64,000 bases of DNA from VXNE01 sp963665455 (GCA_963665455.1 OY762279.1:4340001-4404000), one strand, 5' to 3'; positions 18,026-28,284 are shown, counted from the stretch's first letter. Program-made: numbers and translations. Notes: generated by a model not told the origin, from the sequence alone.

Positions 18026-18946
18026 ATGCCGCAAAGCCTGCACATCGAACCCGCCGACAGCACGCTGGGCGCGACCGTCACCGGCGTCCGGCTCGCGGCG
18101 CTGACCGACACGGAGTGGGGATGTATCGAGGACGCCTTCCACGCGCACGCCGTTCTGATCTTCCCCGGCCAGCATCTCTCGCCGGAGGAGCAGGCCGCGT
18201 TCGCCCGGCGTTTCGGCACGCTCTCCATCGAAGGGCAGACCCTCACCAACGAGAACGCGGACGGCAGCCTCCGCCCGGCGGACGATCCCGTCATGCTGCT
18301 CCTGCGTGGGAACGAGGGATGGCACACCGACAGTTCCTTTCAGCACCTCTCCGCGAAGGTCTCGATGCTGTCGGCACGCAAGGTCGTTTCGGGTGGCGGC
18401 GAGACGGGCTGGGCCGACATGCGCGCGGCCTACGATGCCCTCGACACCGACATGCGTGAACGCATCGCGGGGCTTTCCGCGTACCACTCACTGTTCCACT
18501 CCCAAGCGCGCGTGGGGCAAGCCGGGGAGAGCATGGTTAATGGCCTGGCCGCGCTGCTGGGCGACGCGCCGGATACCGACGACGCCGCAACCGCCGGCGA
18601 GAAGGCGTCCGGCTATGTGCCCCACGCACTCGAAGACAAGAACCCGCCGCTGCGCCCGCTCGTGAAGGTGCATCCGGTCACTGGCCGGCCGGCGCTCTTC
18701 ATCGGCCGGCACGCCTACGGCATACCGGGGCTGAGCGAGGCGGCCTCCGAGCAACTACTCGACGAGTTGATCGACTTCGCCTGCCGTCCGCCCCGCGTGC
18801 TCGAGCACCGCTGGGAGGTGGGGGACCTCGCGATTTGGGACAACCGCTGCGTGTTGCACCGGGCGCGGCCTTGGGACTTCTCGGAGCCCCGGATGATGTT
18901 CCATACGCGGGTGGAGGGGGATCCGGCGACGGAGTTGGCGGCGTAG
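18026..18946 (+). CDS. TauD/TfdA-family Fe(II)/2-oxoglutarate dioxygenase
   Basis: A 306-residue dioxygenase of the TauD/TfdA family. The HxD iron motif is in WHTDSSFQ near residue 97 and the distal His and 2-oxoglutarate-binding region are in WDNRCVLHRARPWDF. The opening PADSTLGATVTGVRL and the YHSLFHSQAR block also match the family. It oxidises an unidentified substrate, releasing succinate and CO2. It stands alone, divergent from the carboxylesterase. Confidence 0.92.
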   Translation: MPQSLHIEPADSTLGATVTGVRLAALTDTEWGCIEDAFHAHAVLIFPGQHLSPEEQAAFARRFGTLSIEGQTLTNENADGSLRPADDPVMLLLRGNEGWHTDSSFQHLSAKVSMLSARKVVSGGGETGWADMRAAYDALDTDMRERIAGLSAYHSLFHSQARVGQAGESMVNGLAALLGDAPDTDDAATAGEKASGYVPHALEDKNPPLRPLVKVHPVTGRPALFIGRHAYGIPGLSEAASEQLLDELIDFACRPPRVLEHRWEVGDLAIWDNRCVLHRARPWDFSEPRMMFHTRVEGDPATELAA

Positions 18947-19068
18947 CGGGCCGAGGGAGCCAGCAGCGAACCACCGCGATAGGTTCAATGGTCTACAGAC
19001 GACACGACGGTAGCGAGTGCAACTCGAAGTAGTATTCTCGCGGCTCGATTGACGCCTTGGGAGGACGC

Positions 19069-20232
19069 ATGAGCTTTCGCGCAGAGACACGGGCGTGGCT
19101 GGAGGAGAACTGCCCGGCCAGTTGCCGAGGCCCCGGTGATGCGCCCGGCGGCGGCACCAAGGCACCGATGACCGACGACGAACGCACGTGGCTCGAGCGT
19201 GCCGCCGAGCGCGGCTACACGGTCCCGACGTGGCCGGCGGAATACGGCGGTGGTGGATTGTCCCAAGACGAGAACCTGATCCTCCTTGAGGAGATGCGCC
19301 GTATCGGCGCCCGCGCCCCAGTGGCGGGCATGGGCACCTTCATGCTTGGGCCGACCCTGCTCGAACACGGCACGGAGGAGCAGAAGATGCGCCACATCCC
19401 GCGCATCGCCCGGGGCGAGGTGTGGTGGTGCCAGGGCTACTCCGAACCGAGTTCCGGGTCGGACCTCGCGAGCCTGCGCACCCGCGCCGAGGACAAGGGC
19501 GACCACTTCCTCGTCAACGGCCAGAAGATCTGGACCTCCGGCGCACAGTTCGCGGATTGGATTTTCTGCCTCGTGCGCACGGACCCCGACGTGCCGAAAC
19601 ATCAAGGGATCAGCTTCCTGCTCTTCTCGATGAACCAACCAGGCGTCACGGTGAAGCCCATCCGGCTGATCTCGGGCGCGTCGCCCTTCTGCGAGACGTT
19701 TTTCGACAACGCGGTCGCGCAGAAGGACGACTTGGTCGGCGAACTGAACCGGGGCTGGACAATCGCCAAACGGCTACTCCAGCACGAACGCGCCGGCATC
19801 CAATCCTTGGCCTCGGGGCGCACGCGGGAGAGCGGTCCCGACCTGCCGGGCATGGCGCGGGCCTACGTCGGCGAGCGCGACGGCCAAATCGCGGACCCGA
19901 CGCTGCGCCACGACATTGCCAAGCACCGGATGGACTCCGAAGCCTTCGCCCTAACCCAGCGGCGGGCCGTGCAGGAGGCCCAATCCGGCAACACCCCCGG
20001 CGCCGCGACCTCGATCTTCAAGTACTGCGGCGCGAACCTCGGCAAGCGGAACAGCGAGCTGCAGGTGTCGATGCTCGGCACGAGCGCCGGCGACGCGGGC
20101 GTCTACTCGGACGAGGTGGAGGGGGAGATCAAGCGCGCTTGGCTGGCCGGCAAGGCGAGTTCCATCGCCGGGGGCAGCAACGAGGTGCAGCTCAACATCA
20201 TTGCGAAGCGGGTGTTGGGGTTGCCGGACTAG
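19069..20232 (+). CDS. acyl-CoA dehydrogenase family protein
   Basis: A 387-residue acyl-CoA dehydrogenase. Family blocks are WWCQGYSEPSSGSDLAS (FAD/acyl-CoA binding) and the C-terminal SIAGGSNEVQLNIIAKRVLG. ATG 19069 is preferred over the upstream TTG in the same frame because GGGAGGA ends 4 bases before it. Cofactor FAD, electrons to ETF. Its closest functional neighbours are the MaoC pair and enoyl-CoA hydratase on the opposite strand, so a shared acyl-CoA catabolic pathway is plausible but not shown. Confidence 0.93.
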   Translation: MSFRAETRAWLEENCPASCRGPGDAPGGGTKAPMTDDERTWLERAAERGYTVPTWPAEYGGGGLSQDENLILLEEMRRIGARAPVAGMGTFMLGPTLLEHGTEEQKMRHIPRIARGEVWWCQGYSEPSSGSDLASLRTRAEDKGDHFLVNGQKIWTSGAQFADWIFCLVRTDPDVPKHQGISFLLFSMNQPGVTVKPIRLISGASPFCETFFDNAVAQKDDLVGELNRGWTIAKRLLQHERAGIQSLASGRTRESGPDLPGMARAYVGERDGQIADPTLRHDIAKHRMDSEAFALTQRRAVQEAQSGNTPGAATSIFKYCGANLGKRNSELQVSMLGTSAGDAGVYSDEVEGEIKRAWLAGKASSIAGGSNEVQLNIIAKRVLGLPD

Positions 20233-20240
20233 TCCGAGGC

Positions 20241-21029
20241 TCAACCCGGCGGCAGCGCCTTCAACAAGCCCGTGTCGATCAGCCCGCGGAAGTGGCTGGT
20301 CACGCTTGCGGCCAGGGTTCGATCCGCCATCAGCACGCCGAGTTCAATGTTGCTCGTCTGGGCGGCCTCCGTGAGGTTGGCGGACGTGATGAACAAGCGT
20401 TCGCCATCGGCCACGACTGCCTTGGCGTGCAGCACGCCGCCGGGGCCATCCCGATCCAGCGCTCGCGGATCGTAGTACACGGCAGGCCGCCGCGCTCCGG
20501 GCCAATCCCGCCCCCAGAACTGCTCTGCGAAGCGCCGTACGAGTTGATCCCGTGCCGTCGTGTCGCCGCGCCCGCGCTGAATGTTGAGGAGCAGAGTCGC
20601 TTCGAGCCCCGCCACCACGTCGAGACGCCCGGACAAGCCCTCGAAAACACGGGGTCCGTCGAAGTAGATATAAGTACTGACCCACAGCGACCGTTCCGCA
20701 CCGCCCACGATTTCCTCGAACACCCGCGCGGTGTCCCGCGCCGGCACGCCGGGCACCTCGGGGCCGGACCAGACGAGGTCCGCCCGGGGAGAGCGCGTGC
20801 TCGCACGTTCCACGGTACGCACCCACGCCGCCGCAGCTGGCCCCGAGACCCCCACACGATCCAGCCCGTCCAAGTCCGCGAGCACGTCCTCGCCGCCCTC
20901 CCGCAACCCCAGCGTCGCGCGCAACGTCGCGGCGGAAGATGCCGGCGTGATCAAGCCCGTGTCCAGGGCAGCCGCAAGCCGACTGCGCAGGTGGGGCGGC
21001 AACGCCAAGATGCCATCGCCTATCGCCAC
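20241..21029 (-). CDS. drmC: DISARM protein DrmC (phospholipase D-like)
   Basis: A 262-residue PLD-family protein with one HKD motif: His201, Lys203 and Asp208 in HAKAVVAD, followed by SANLTEAA and NIELGV. A single HKD implies dimerisation for activity. Context and size identify it as DrmC of DISARM, downstream of drmB. In tested systems DrmC was described as dispensable. No ATG is available after the drmB stop; I chose GTG 21029 (preceded by a weak GCAGGG), where family similarity begins. Last gene of the DISARM transcript. Confidence 0.85.
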   Translation of the reverse strand: MAIGDGILALPPHLRSRLAAALDTGLITPASSAATLRATLGLREGGEDVLADLDGLDRVGVSGPAAAAWVRTVERASTRSPRADLVWSGPEVPGVPARDTARVFEEIVGGAERSLWVSTYIYFDGPRVFEGLSGRLDVVAGLEATLLLNIQRGRGDTTARDQLVRRFAEQFWGRDWPGARRPAVYYDPRALDRDGPGGVLHAKAVVADGERLFITSANLTEAAQTSNIELGVLMADRTLAASVTSHFRGLIDTGLLKALPPG

Positions 21030-21081
21030 CGCCCTGCACCCACTTGAGACCGGAGCGAATCCCCCGGCGGCTCCCCCACCA

Positions 21082-22851
21082 TCAATCCGGCACCGGGAAG
21101 AAGGCGGCGTCCTCCAGCCCCAGGGTCGGCACCACCAAGGCACGGTCGAGATAGTCGTTGCGCATCTCGCAGGAGGTCTCCGCGATGAGGGCACAGGCGT
21201 GACAGGCGGCGCCGTGCAGCCACCGCCGCTCCATGCTGGCACCCGGCTCGTGCTGTGCACAGACCGGATCATTGGAACACAGTGCGCCCATGCGCAACGC
21301 ATCGGCGAGATGGTCCTCGATGTACCGCGCCTGCTGGACGAGGCCGCCCAGCGTGCCTTCCGCGTCCGGGCTACCGGTGTACAACAGGATGGCGTAGCGG
21401 TCGTCCTCCGCGTAGATGCGTTCGCGGATGGAACTCGCAGGATAGCCGCAGCGCATGGCGAGCGACTGAATCAGCAAGTGCGCCAACGTGTGCAACAGGA
21501 TGTACGCACCGCCCGGGAACTCGTGTGCGGACTTCCGCTCCCTCGTCCAGGTCCGATGACCTTCGAGCAGGGCCGCGATGCGATTCCGCACCGGAGCCCG
21601 GGCCTGCCAGTCGCGGACCGCCTCCGTCCGAAGCTGCACCAAGACGCCCTCGCCTCGATTCTCCACGGCCGGAAACCACTCCGGCTCGATGGCGATGTCC
21701 GCCCGCTCGACGTCCGTGTCGTATTCCCCGTGCGCGTCCCGCATCACCGCTTCGAGCCGGGTGAAGCCGATGAGCGCCATTACCTCGCGCATGCGGTGGA
21801 GTTGGATCACGCACTCAGCACCTTCGCTGGCTGTCGAGCCGCCGCGCCGCCAGACATGCTCGGGAAGCCGGCGGGCGTGGAAGTCCGGATCGATCGGCAT
21901 GTCGTCTCCGAACCCCTCGGGCTCGCCGAGTAGTGCATCGAGTTCGACCGCCTTCAGGTTGCGGCTGCTGTCGCCGCCGCCACGAACCTGAGCGATAGCG
22001 GCCAATACCTCGTCGTCATCGTATCCAGCGAGGTTCTCCGAAACGCGATCCAGTAGCTTGAAGGCCTGCAGGGTCGCGAGCGAGTCGACGGCGTACAGCA
22101 CGTCCCACGTATCCCGAACAGCGCGCTCCACGGCGCCGCCCCGATCCGGCAGGGACAACACGCTGACCACCTGTGGGAAGTACGCGTTGGACGCCGTGCG
22201 GATGAGGAGGCGGCTCGGCTGATTGCAGTCTTCGCCGGTGTGATCGCCAAGCCACGGCCGGGCACCGGTGCAGACGCCAAGCGGATTCTCGGCGAGTTCA
22301 GTTGCTTCGTAGAGGGACCGTTGGCGGCCGCAGTCGCAAACCACGGCGAGGTCCGACAGGTCCCCCGTGGTGCCCCGCTCGACCAGCCAAAGGTCGCGTC
22401 GGCAACGCTCGTCGCCGTGGACGAAGCCGTACCAGTCCAGATCATCCACGTGCCCCCTCGGGCAAGCCCGCACGAAGCGCGTCGGCACCACGGGTTTGCC
22501 ATCGTAGCGGCCTTGTTCCAACGCCTTGCGATGCACGAGACGACGTCGCTGGCCACGTCCTTCACCGATGGCCTCCTGCACGACGAACCACTCGGGGAAG
22601 CGCCAAGCACCGATATCCCGGGCAGTCGCCCAGGGTTCCTGCGGCTCCGGCGGCGGGGCGTACAGCCTCGGAGTGGGCACGTTGGTCATTCTCTGGAGCC
22701 AACTGGAGAGACGAGGTTCCAGAATCTCCTCCAGCCCCTTGGGCCACGTCTCCAGTCCCCCGACGATGGCGGAGTGCTTAGGGAGGTCGATCAGCGCACC
22801 GGGCCCATAGGTGGTGATCACCTGGCTCTGCCGCAGCGTGCCTTGGCTCAT
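21082..22851 (-). CDS. drmB: DISARM protein DrmB (DUF1998)
   Basis: A 589-residue DrmB. It begins with the family signature LRQSQVITTYGPGALIDLP and ends in a DUF1998 Cys cluster: CSNDPVC, then CHACALIAETSCE and the NDYLDR segment, probably zinc-binding. DrmA and DrmB form the core DISARM complex that loads on DNA with 5' ends or unmethylated phage DNA (family knowledge). The start overlaps the drmA stop by 4 bases (ATGA), indicating coupled translation. The open frame extends upstream, but homology starts at ATG 22851. Confidence 0.92.
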   Translation of the reverse strand: MSQGTLRQSQVITTYGPGALIDLPKHSAIVGGLETWPKGLEEILEPRLSSWLQRMTNVPTPRLYAPPPEPQEPWATARDIGAWRFPEWFVVQEAIGEGRGQRRRLVHRKALEQGRYDGKPVVPTRFVRACPRGHVDDLDWYGFVHGDERCRRDLWLVERGTTGDLSDLAVVCDCGRQRSLYEATELAENPLGVCTGARPWLGDHTGEDCNQPSRLLIRTASNAYFPQVVSVLSLPDRGGAVERAVRDTWDVLYAVDSLATLQAFKLLDRVSENLAGYDDDEVLAAIAQVRGGGDSSRNLKAVELDALLGEPEGFGDDMPIDPDFHARRLPEHVWRRGGSTASEGAECVIQLHRMREVMALIGFTRLEAVMRDAHGEYDTDVERADIAIEPEWFPAVENRGEGVLVQLRTEAVRDWQARAPVRNRIAALLEGHRTWTRERKSAHEFPGGAYILLHTLAHLLIQSLAMRCGYPASSIRERIYAEDDRYAILLYTGSPDAEGTLGGLVQQARYIEDHLADALRMGALCSNDPVCAQHEPGASMERRWLHGAACHACALIAETSCEMRNDYLDRALVVPTLGLEDAAFFPVPD

Positions 22852-25800
22852 GCGTCCTCCACATCGCCACCGCTGAGGTTCCGCAACCGTAGGCCGACCT
22901 CCGGCTCGACGTCGCGCAAGGAACGGTTGGCCCGAAACTTCCGGTGGTGGTCGGATTCGAAGTCCTTGTCGAGCATGTCCCGCAAGAGGGGCTTGTCCGC
23001 CCTCGACCGCTCGCCCCGCTGATACCCCACGGCCACGTTGTTGGTCCAATAGTCGTGCAGCACGGTGCTCCATGAGTCCAAGAGATCCACAACGCGGAGA
23101 TGCACGCTCGTGCGTCGCTCGTCGCGTTCGTCCTCGTCCTGCAAGGGTTGCTCGTCCACCCGCGCCTGGAACGCATCGAGCAGCATCCGTTCCAGCGCGG
23201 GGCGCACGTCGTCGAGCTTCTCCGCGCCCATGGGCGGCGTCAGCGCGGCTTCGCCGTGCCGGGCAAGTCCCACGAGTGCCCCCGCCAACCCCCGATCCAA
23301 GGCGCGGGCCGAAAACGGCGTGACGCTGGACACTTCGACGGATCGATAGAACGTCTCGTGGTAGTGCCGAAAGCGTTCGTAGTGTGACCGGTCCCGGGGT
23401 TTGTGCATGTTGAGCAAGGTGACGACCAAGCCCGGCCGATCGTCGTCACGTCCGACGCGGCTCGTCGCCTGGATGTACTCGGCGTGGGTCTTGGGCTGTC
23501 CCAGCACGACCATCAGCCCGAGCCGGGCGATGTCGAGGCCCACCGAGATCATGTTGGTCGCGATGGCGCTGTCGACCCGTTGCCGCTTGTCGTGAAAGCG
23601 CGCGTCCAAGCGACGGCGCGCATCCGCCACCTTGTCCGTCGGCACCCGCGACGTGAGTTCCAGCACATCCCAGGAGACTTGTCGGCTCTCGAACAGCCCG
23701 GCCTGTTCCCCGATGCGTTTGCGGTCCCGATATCGGCGGATCGTGCCTTGGACTTCCTCTTCCAGAATGCGCCGGGCACCCCCCAGCTCGCGCAGGGAGT
23801 TGAAGTAGCCGAGCACCGTCATGTAGGGATCAGCCGGGTTGTCCGGGTTCTTGTCCCCGCCCGCTTCCATGTATGCCCGCTGAGCGGCACCCATGAGCGC
23901 GAGCCAGGTTCTGCGCATCAACACCTTGGGATTGCGTCCGGGCGAGACGATGCCGAGATAGAGCCGGCCGGGCACCTCGTCCACGGACCGCGCGCGGGCA
24001 AAGAACGAATCGCGGCGGTCGGGCCCGGGCGGCGGGAACACTTGCGTAAGCGGCCGGGCGAAGAGCGCTTGGATCTGATCGTCGGCCTGACGCACGGTCG
24101 CGGTGGAGGCGATGATCTTCGGACCAACCGCCTCCGCGGGAAGATGCCGTTTGCAGAGCGCTTCGATGGCCGACTCGTAGAGACCCACCATCGTACCCAG
24201 CGGCCCGGCGATCAGGTGCAGTTCATCCTGGATCACCAGATCGGGCGGCGGCAGCGGCTCGGCCAGGGGTCGCCCCGTGCGCGGTGCCGTCGGCCCGTAG
24301 AAACCCGTTCATCGAAGCGCTCGGCGCCCCCGAGCAGCATGCCCGTCTGCCCCACCCACGGCAGGGAGGCGAACTTGTCCACGGTGGCGATCAGGAACGC
24401 CGGCAGACGCCGGTAGAGCGGCTCGTCCACCGCGACGATGGGCAGCGGGCGGTCGCCGCTGAAGTCGCACTCGTAGTCCGCGCACACCACACGCAGGTGC
24501 TCCGGCGCGTCCGCATTCGGTTCGAGGGTGAACGAGTTCGGCGTGAACCGCTTGTTGCACCAAGGACAGTTCTCGAGCGGAATGGGTGACGGGTTGCTGT
24601 CCGGATTGCGCTGAAAGCGATTGGTCTTGCTGCGCGCGGACTCGGAGCCCCGCTCGCCCTTCCGGCCCATCACGTTCGGGGTCGCCGCCTTCCCCACCCA
24701 GAGGCCAATCTCGAACGGCCACTCGCCGTAGCGTCCGGGGTCCGCCTCGCGCTCCAGTTCCAACGCGCAGATCAGGCCGGCGGCGCGCGAGAGTTGATCC
24801 AGCGTCAGCAGACGCAACGTGTACCGCATGATGACGCTCACACCGGCGCCTTGCCGGCCGCCTGCTCCCGGCCGCCGCAACCGCCGCAACACCATCGCGA
24901 AGGCCGCGAGCGCGAGATACGCCTCCGTCTTGCCCCCGCCGGTGGGGAAGAACAGCAGGTCCACCATCCGGCGGTCCGGATGGCGGCCGTCCACGAGCCC
25001 GGCCAGATTCAACAGCAGGAAAGCGAGCTGGAAGGCGCGCCAGGCCGGCGCGTCGAGTTCCAGCCGCTTCCGCATCGCGGTCGCCACGGCGCGATTCGCC
25101 AGGCGAAAGGCATCGAGCGCCTGTGCATTCGACGCGAGCACCGCAATGCCGCCTTCGATTCGGTCCGCCGCAAGGCCCGCGCGGCGCAGCATCTCCTCGC
25201 CCGTCTCCCGCCGCGCGCCCACAAGCCCGGCGACGTCATCGCGCCGGGCATCGATCCAAGTGCGATAGTCGCGGACCAGCGGCATCAACGCACGGGTGGC
25301 CGCCGGACCATCTTGCAGGGTGCCCAGCGCGTCCATCGACAGCACGACGTTCGGCATGTCCACCGTGTCGGTCTTGGCCACGTGGGCATGGGGAATCCAG
25401 GTGGTGCGGAGCACCCGACAGGCACCCTCCACCACCTCCCAGTCCGCCGAGACACCGTGTCCCGCTGCATATTCCGGTGTATCGGCGTAGTGGAGGTCAG
25501 CCACGTCGGCGTCCCAATCTCCCGCTTGCGCCCGGCGAGGATCCGGCCGCGCCACGAAGCCTTGCGCGTTGCGCACTTCGATCTCGGCCTGGAAGGCGTA
25601 CGTCAGGTTCGGCTCCTCGAGGTTGGGCGTGCGGCGGTTGACGAGGAATAAGGACACCGACCGCGTGCCCGCGGGGATGTCCGTCAGGCTCTCCGTCCTG
25701 ATGCGCCGTTCCACGACATGGAGCACCAAGCCGGGGCCGGAGTCCGGTACGTCGTAGTCCCCGGGGTTCGTAAGATCGACCTGCAACGTGCGTTCCCGCG

Positions 25801-26236
25801 CCAGCCGACGCCAGACCGAGGGCTCGGACGGCTCGTCTCCCGCCTGATCCCCGGCCTTCCGCGCTTCGTGCTCATAATCGCCCCAGCGCACCGTGACGGC
25901 CAACGCGTTGGTGTCCTCGGGAACGAGGAAGCTGAGCCCCATCGACGACGGGAATAGGCTCCGCTTCGCCGTCTTGCGTTCCTCGGCGGACTCCTCTGGC
26001 AAACCGCCCTGCTCCGGTACCGCGTCGAGGTCGTCTTCTTCGTCGAGGTCGGACCGTTGCTCCAGCGGCGCGTTCGTTGGCACGAGGAATCCAGTGAGGT
26101 ACCACGTTGAGGGGCGGATCCAGCCTGGGAGCTTCTCGTCGGAGAGGGCGTGGCCGGCCCAAGGGCCGACGAAGTCGAGGTTGAGGGCGTCGACGAGGTG
26201 GTCGCGGACGGATTTGGAAGTATCGGGTTTGGTCAT
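22848..26236 (-). pseudogene. drmA: DISARM helicase DrmA, interrupted by one frameshift
   Basis: Two overlapping open frames make one DrmA of about 1,129 residues. The first (24233-26236) carries the N-terminal part, Walker A FPTGGGKTEAY near residue 432, and a Cys pair CPWCNKRF. The second (22848-24236) has the DEAH-like IQDELHLIAGPLG near residue 669 and motif VI region QATSRVGRDD. Reading continues if one G is added at the G run on the minus strand (CCC at 24304-24306): the frame then gives RGFYGP and LAEPLPPPDLVIQDELHL. Either the gene is inactivated or the base was lost in sequencing. Everything else in it is intact. Confidence 0.9.
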
Positions 26237-26512
26237 GGAATCCGTCGATCAGTTGCCAGCGTGGACTTCACTGGTCGGTGACGCCGACTCGTGCGGCGAC
26301 ACGCCGTTTTCGCTGCAAAGCCTGCCGGTGATCCCGATCGGCCACCCCGACACAAACATCCTCCGCCCTCTCACTTCGCCCACGGCGACGCCGTCGCAAA
26401 AGCAATGTCGGCATCCGGGAGCGCGAAACTGCCGGCACCAACGGCGCGTAGACACGTTCCGAGCATCCACGCTCGCCACGAAGCCCCAAGCCCGCCTCCG
26501 GCCAGCCAACGC

Positions 26513-26836
26513 TCAGCGTCGCCCCACCGCCAGTTCGAGGACATCCGATTTCCTGAACCGGTAGCGGTTGCCCTCCATGGTGTGCTTGAGCTCGTTCGCC
26601 CGGATTCTTCGCCGGACCGTCGACTCCGATACGCCGAGGAAGTCGCAGACCTCCCGCAACGTCATGAGATCGGATCCACCAAACAGCTTCATGGAGTCGG
26701 TGATGTCGATCCCGATCACGTGACCCGCCTTGCCGTAACGGACGACGATACCTTCGCTGTAGACGGACCGCGCCTCCACTTCCTCGGCAAAGTCGATCGT
26801 CAGATAGTCGCGTGCGGCGTCGTGGTGGATCTTCAC
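26513..26836 (-). CDS. DUF2283 plus excisionase-type HTH protein
   Basis: About 107 residues. The N-terminal part (1-52: VKIHHDAARDYLTIDF) is a DUF2283 domain and the C-terminal part (about 55-107: LREVCDFLGVSESTVRRRI) is a MerR/excisionase-like helix-turn-helix. DUF2283 proteins typically follow a DUF4258 gene and behave as antitoxins. GTG 26836 overlaps the stop of the DUF4258 gene as GTGA, supporting that start. The HTH suggests that it also autoregulates the pair. Sits upstream of drmA on the same strand. Confidence 0.8.
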   Translation of the reverse strand: MKIHHDAARDYLTIDFAEEVEARSVYSEGIVVRYGKAGHVIGIDITDSMKLFGGSDLMTLREVCDFLGVSESTVRRRIRANELKHTMEGNRYRFRKSDVLELAVGRR

Positions 26837-27072
26837 TCCCGAGCCTCGAAGTTGACCATGACCGTGATCACTTCCCATACCTGGTTCTCCTCAACGGCCA
26901 CCACGGCGACCGAGTTGTCGTTTCGGCCCTCGATCCGCTTGCTCGCGATGACCTTGTCCATGGACTGCCTGATCGTCCTATCCGGCTTCGCGAGTATGTC
27001 CTCGACATCGCGCGGCGAAATCCCGCGCTGGATCATTCGCTCGACAGCGTGGGCTCGATAGCGGACTTCCAT
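26833..27072 (-). CDS. DUF4258 protein (putative toxin)
   Basis: A 79-residue DUF4258 protein: RYRAHAVERMIQRGIS at the start and a C-terminal strand WEVITVMVNF. DUF4258 has a RelE/BrnT-like look and pairs with DUF2283 antitoxins; a ribonuclease-like toxin role is inferred, not shown. It precedes the DUF2283/HTH gene with a 4-base overlap. The pair sits exactly between the decayed and the frameshifted drmA copies and could act as an addiction module that stabilises the island. Confidence 0.78.
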   Translation of the reverse strand: MEVRYRAHAVERMIQRGISPRDVEDILAKPDRTIRQSMDKVIASKRIEGRNDNSVAVVAVEENQVWEVITVMVNFEARE

Positions 27073-27144
27073 GCCTCGCCCAAGTTAGACGGAGTGGCCA
27101 AGCTGGTCAACTTCTGTTCAAGGTTCCTTTCAAACGCCGTCATC

Positions 27145-27944
27145 TGGGGAAGAAGAGCAGGTCTACCATGCGGCGGTTGTGATGGGCGTCGTCGACCAAC
27201 ACGACCTCCCAGGCCGCAGACACGCCGTGCCCGGCGGCGTATTCCGGTGTGTCCGCGTAGTGCAGGTCCGCCACGTCCGCATCCCAATCCGCCGCCCGCG
27301 CGCTGCAGGGATCCGGACGCGGCACGAACCCTTGGGCGGCTAAGCACTTCGATTTCGGCTTGGAAGGCATAGGCGAGGTTCGGCTCGTCGAAGTCGGACT
27401 GGCGCCGGTCACGAGGAACATGGAAACCGAACGCGTGCCCGCCTGGATGTCCGTCAGACGCTCCGTCTTGATGGGCCGTTCCACGACATGGCTCGTACTC
27501 ACTGGTCTTCGAGAGGGCGATTTGGAGCGTTCGGTCGCGAGGCAGCCGCCGCCAAACGGAGGGCTCGTCCGCTTCCTCTCCACCCGCCTTGCGCTCTTCG
27601 TGCTCGTAGTCGCCCCCTCGAACCGTCGCGACAACGGTGTCCGTGTTTCACCGGAACGAGGAAGATCGAGCCCCATGGACGGGAAAAGACTGCGCTTCGC
27701 CGCCTTACGCTCCCCCGCGGACGGCTCCGGCAGACCGCCGGGGTCCGGCACTGCGTCCAGATCGTCGTCTTCGTCGGCGTCGGAGCGCTGTTCGAGGGGT
27801 GCGTTCGTTGGCACGAGGAATCCGGTCAGGTACCGCTTCGACGGGTGGATCCAGCCCGGGAGTTTCTCGTCGCAGAGGGCGTGGCCGGCCCAGGAGCCGA
27901 CGAGGACGAGGTTGAGGTTTTCGACGAGGCGGTGGCGGACAGAT
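27145..27944 (-). pseudogene. decayed partial second copy of drmA (5' third)
   Basis: Translations in this region match the N-terminal third of the drmA copy at 24-26 kb: LVGSWAGHALCDEKLPGW versus FVGPWAGHALSDEKLPGW, then TGFLVPTNAPLEQRSD, shared by both. After about 110 residues the frame shifts repeatedly, and the alignment then jumps (internal deletion of over 100 codons) to MVDLLFFP, which in the main copy leads into Walker A. The fragment stops there. Homology ends at the MITE on the upstream side. This is a decayed homologue, diverged from the main copy and not a recent duplication. Confidence 0.85.
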
Positions 27945-27948
27945 CTAG

Positions 27949-28099
27949 GGAACGTCTGAACAAGCCCGTCCATGGGCTTGTTCAGGTCGCAAGCCAAGAG
28001 CGCGGTTTCGGCTTGCTCCGCAAATTCAATGGCTTACGCCATCGAATTTGGCGGCACATCGTAAGGGCCGCGCTAGGGAAGGCCCTAATCAGACCTTCC
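27949..28099. mobile_element. MITE-like element with CTAG flanks
   Basis: A 151-bp non-coding element. The ends are inverted: GGAACGTCTGA at the left and TCAGACCTTCC at the right, one mismatch apart, flanked on both sides by CTAG (27945-27948 and 28100-28103). Inside are two strong hairpins: arms tgaacaagccc/gggcttgttca (27957-27984) and aaattcaatggc/gccatcgaattt (28022-28049). The features fit a MITE mobilised by an IS5-like transposase that duplicates CTAG or TA. No coding potential. Confidence 0.6.
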
Positions 28100-28275
28100 C
28101 TAGAGGTCTGGCGGGCGGTGGTCATTGGGGTGCTTCGCCGCCCTTCCGTCGCGGCTTGACCGATTGCGCCGACGCCGGCAAGCCTTCGCTATCGCCCGTG
28201 GGAGCGACCGCATTTGCCTTGATCGAGGCGGAGCCGGGAGTATGACAGACCGGGACATCGCGGACTCGGAATCGC

Positions 28276-28284
28276 GGCACGGGG
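28276..28284. repeat. left 9-bp target-site duplication of the ISNCY-type element
   Basis: GGCACGGGG directly outside the left inverted repeat; identical to 30431-30439. It marks the exact insertion point. Confidence 0.92.

Noticed and set aside
20225..20236. Palindrome CGGACTAGTCCG at the end of the acyl-CoA dehydrogenase gene as terminator
   Set aside because: It lies across the stop codon, has no loop or T-run and is short.
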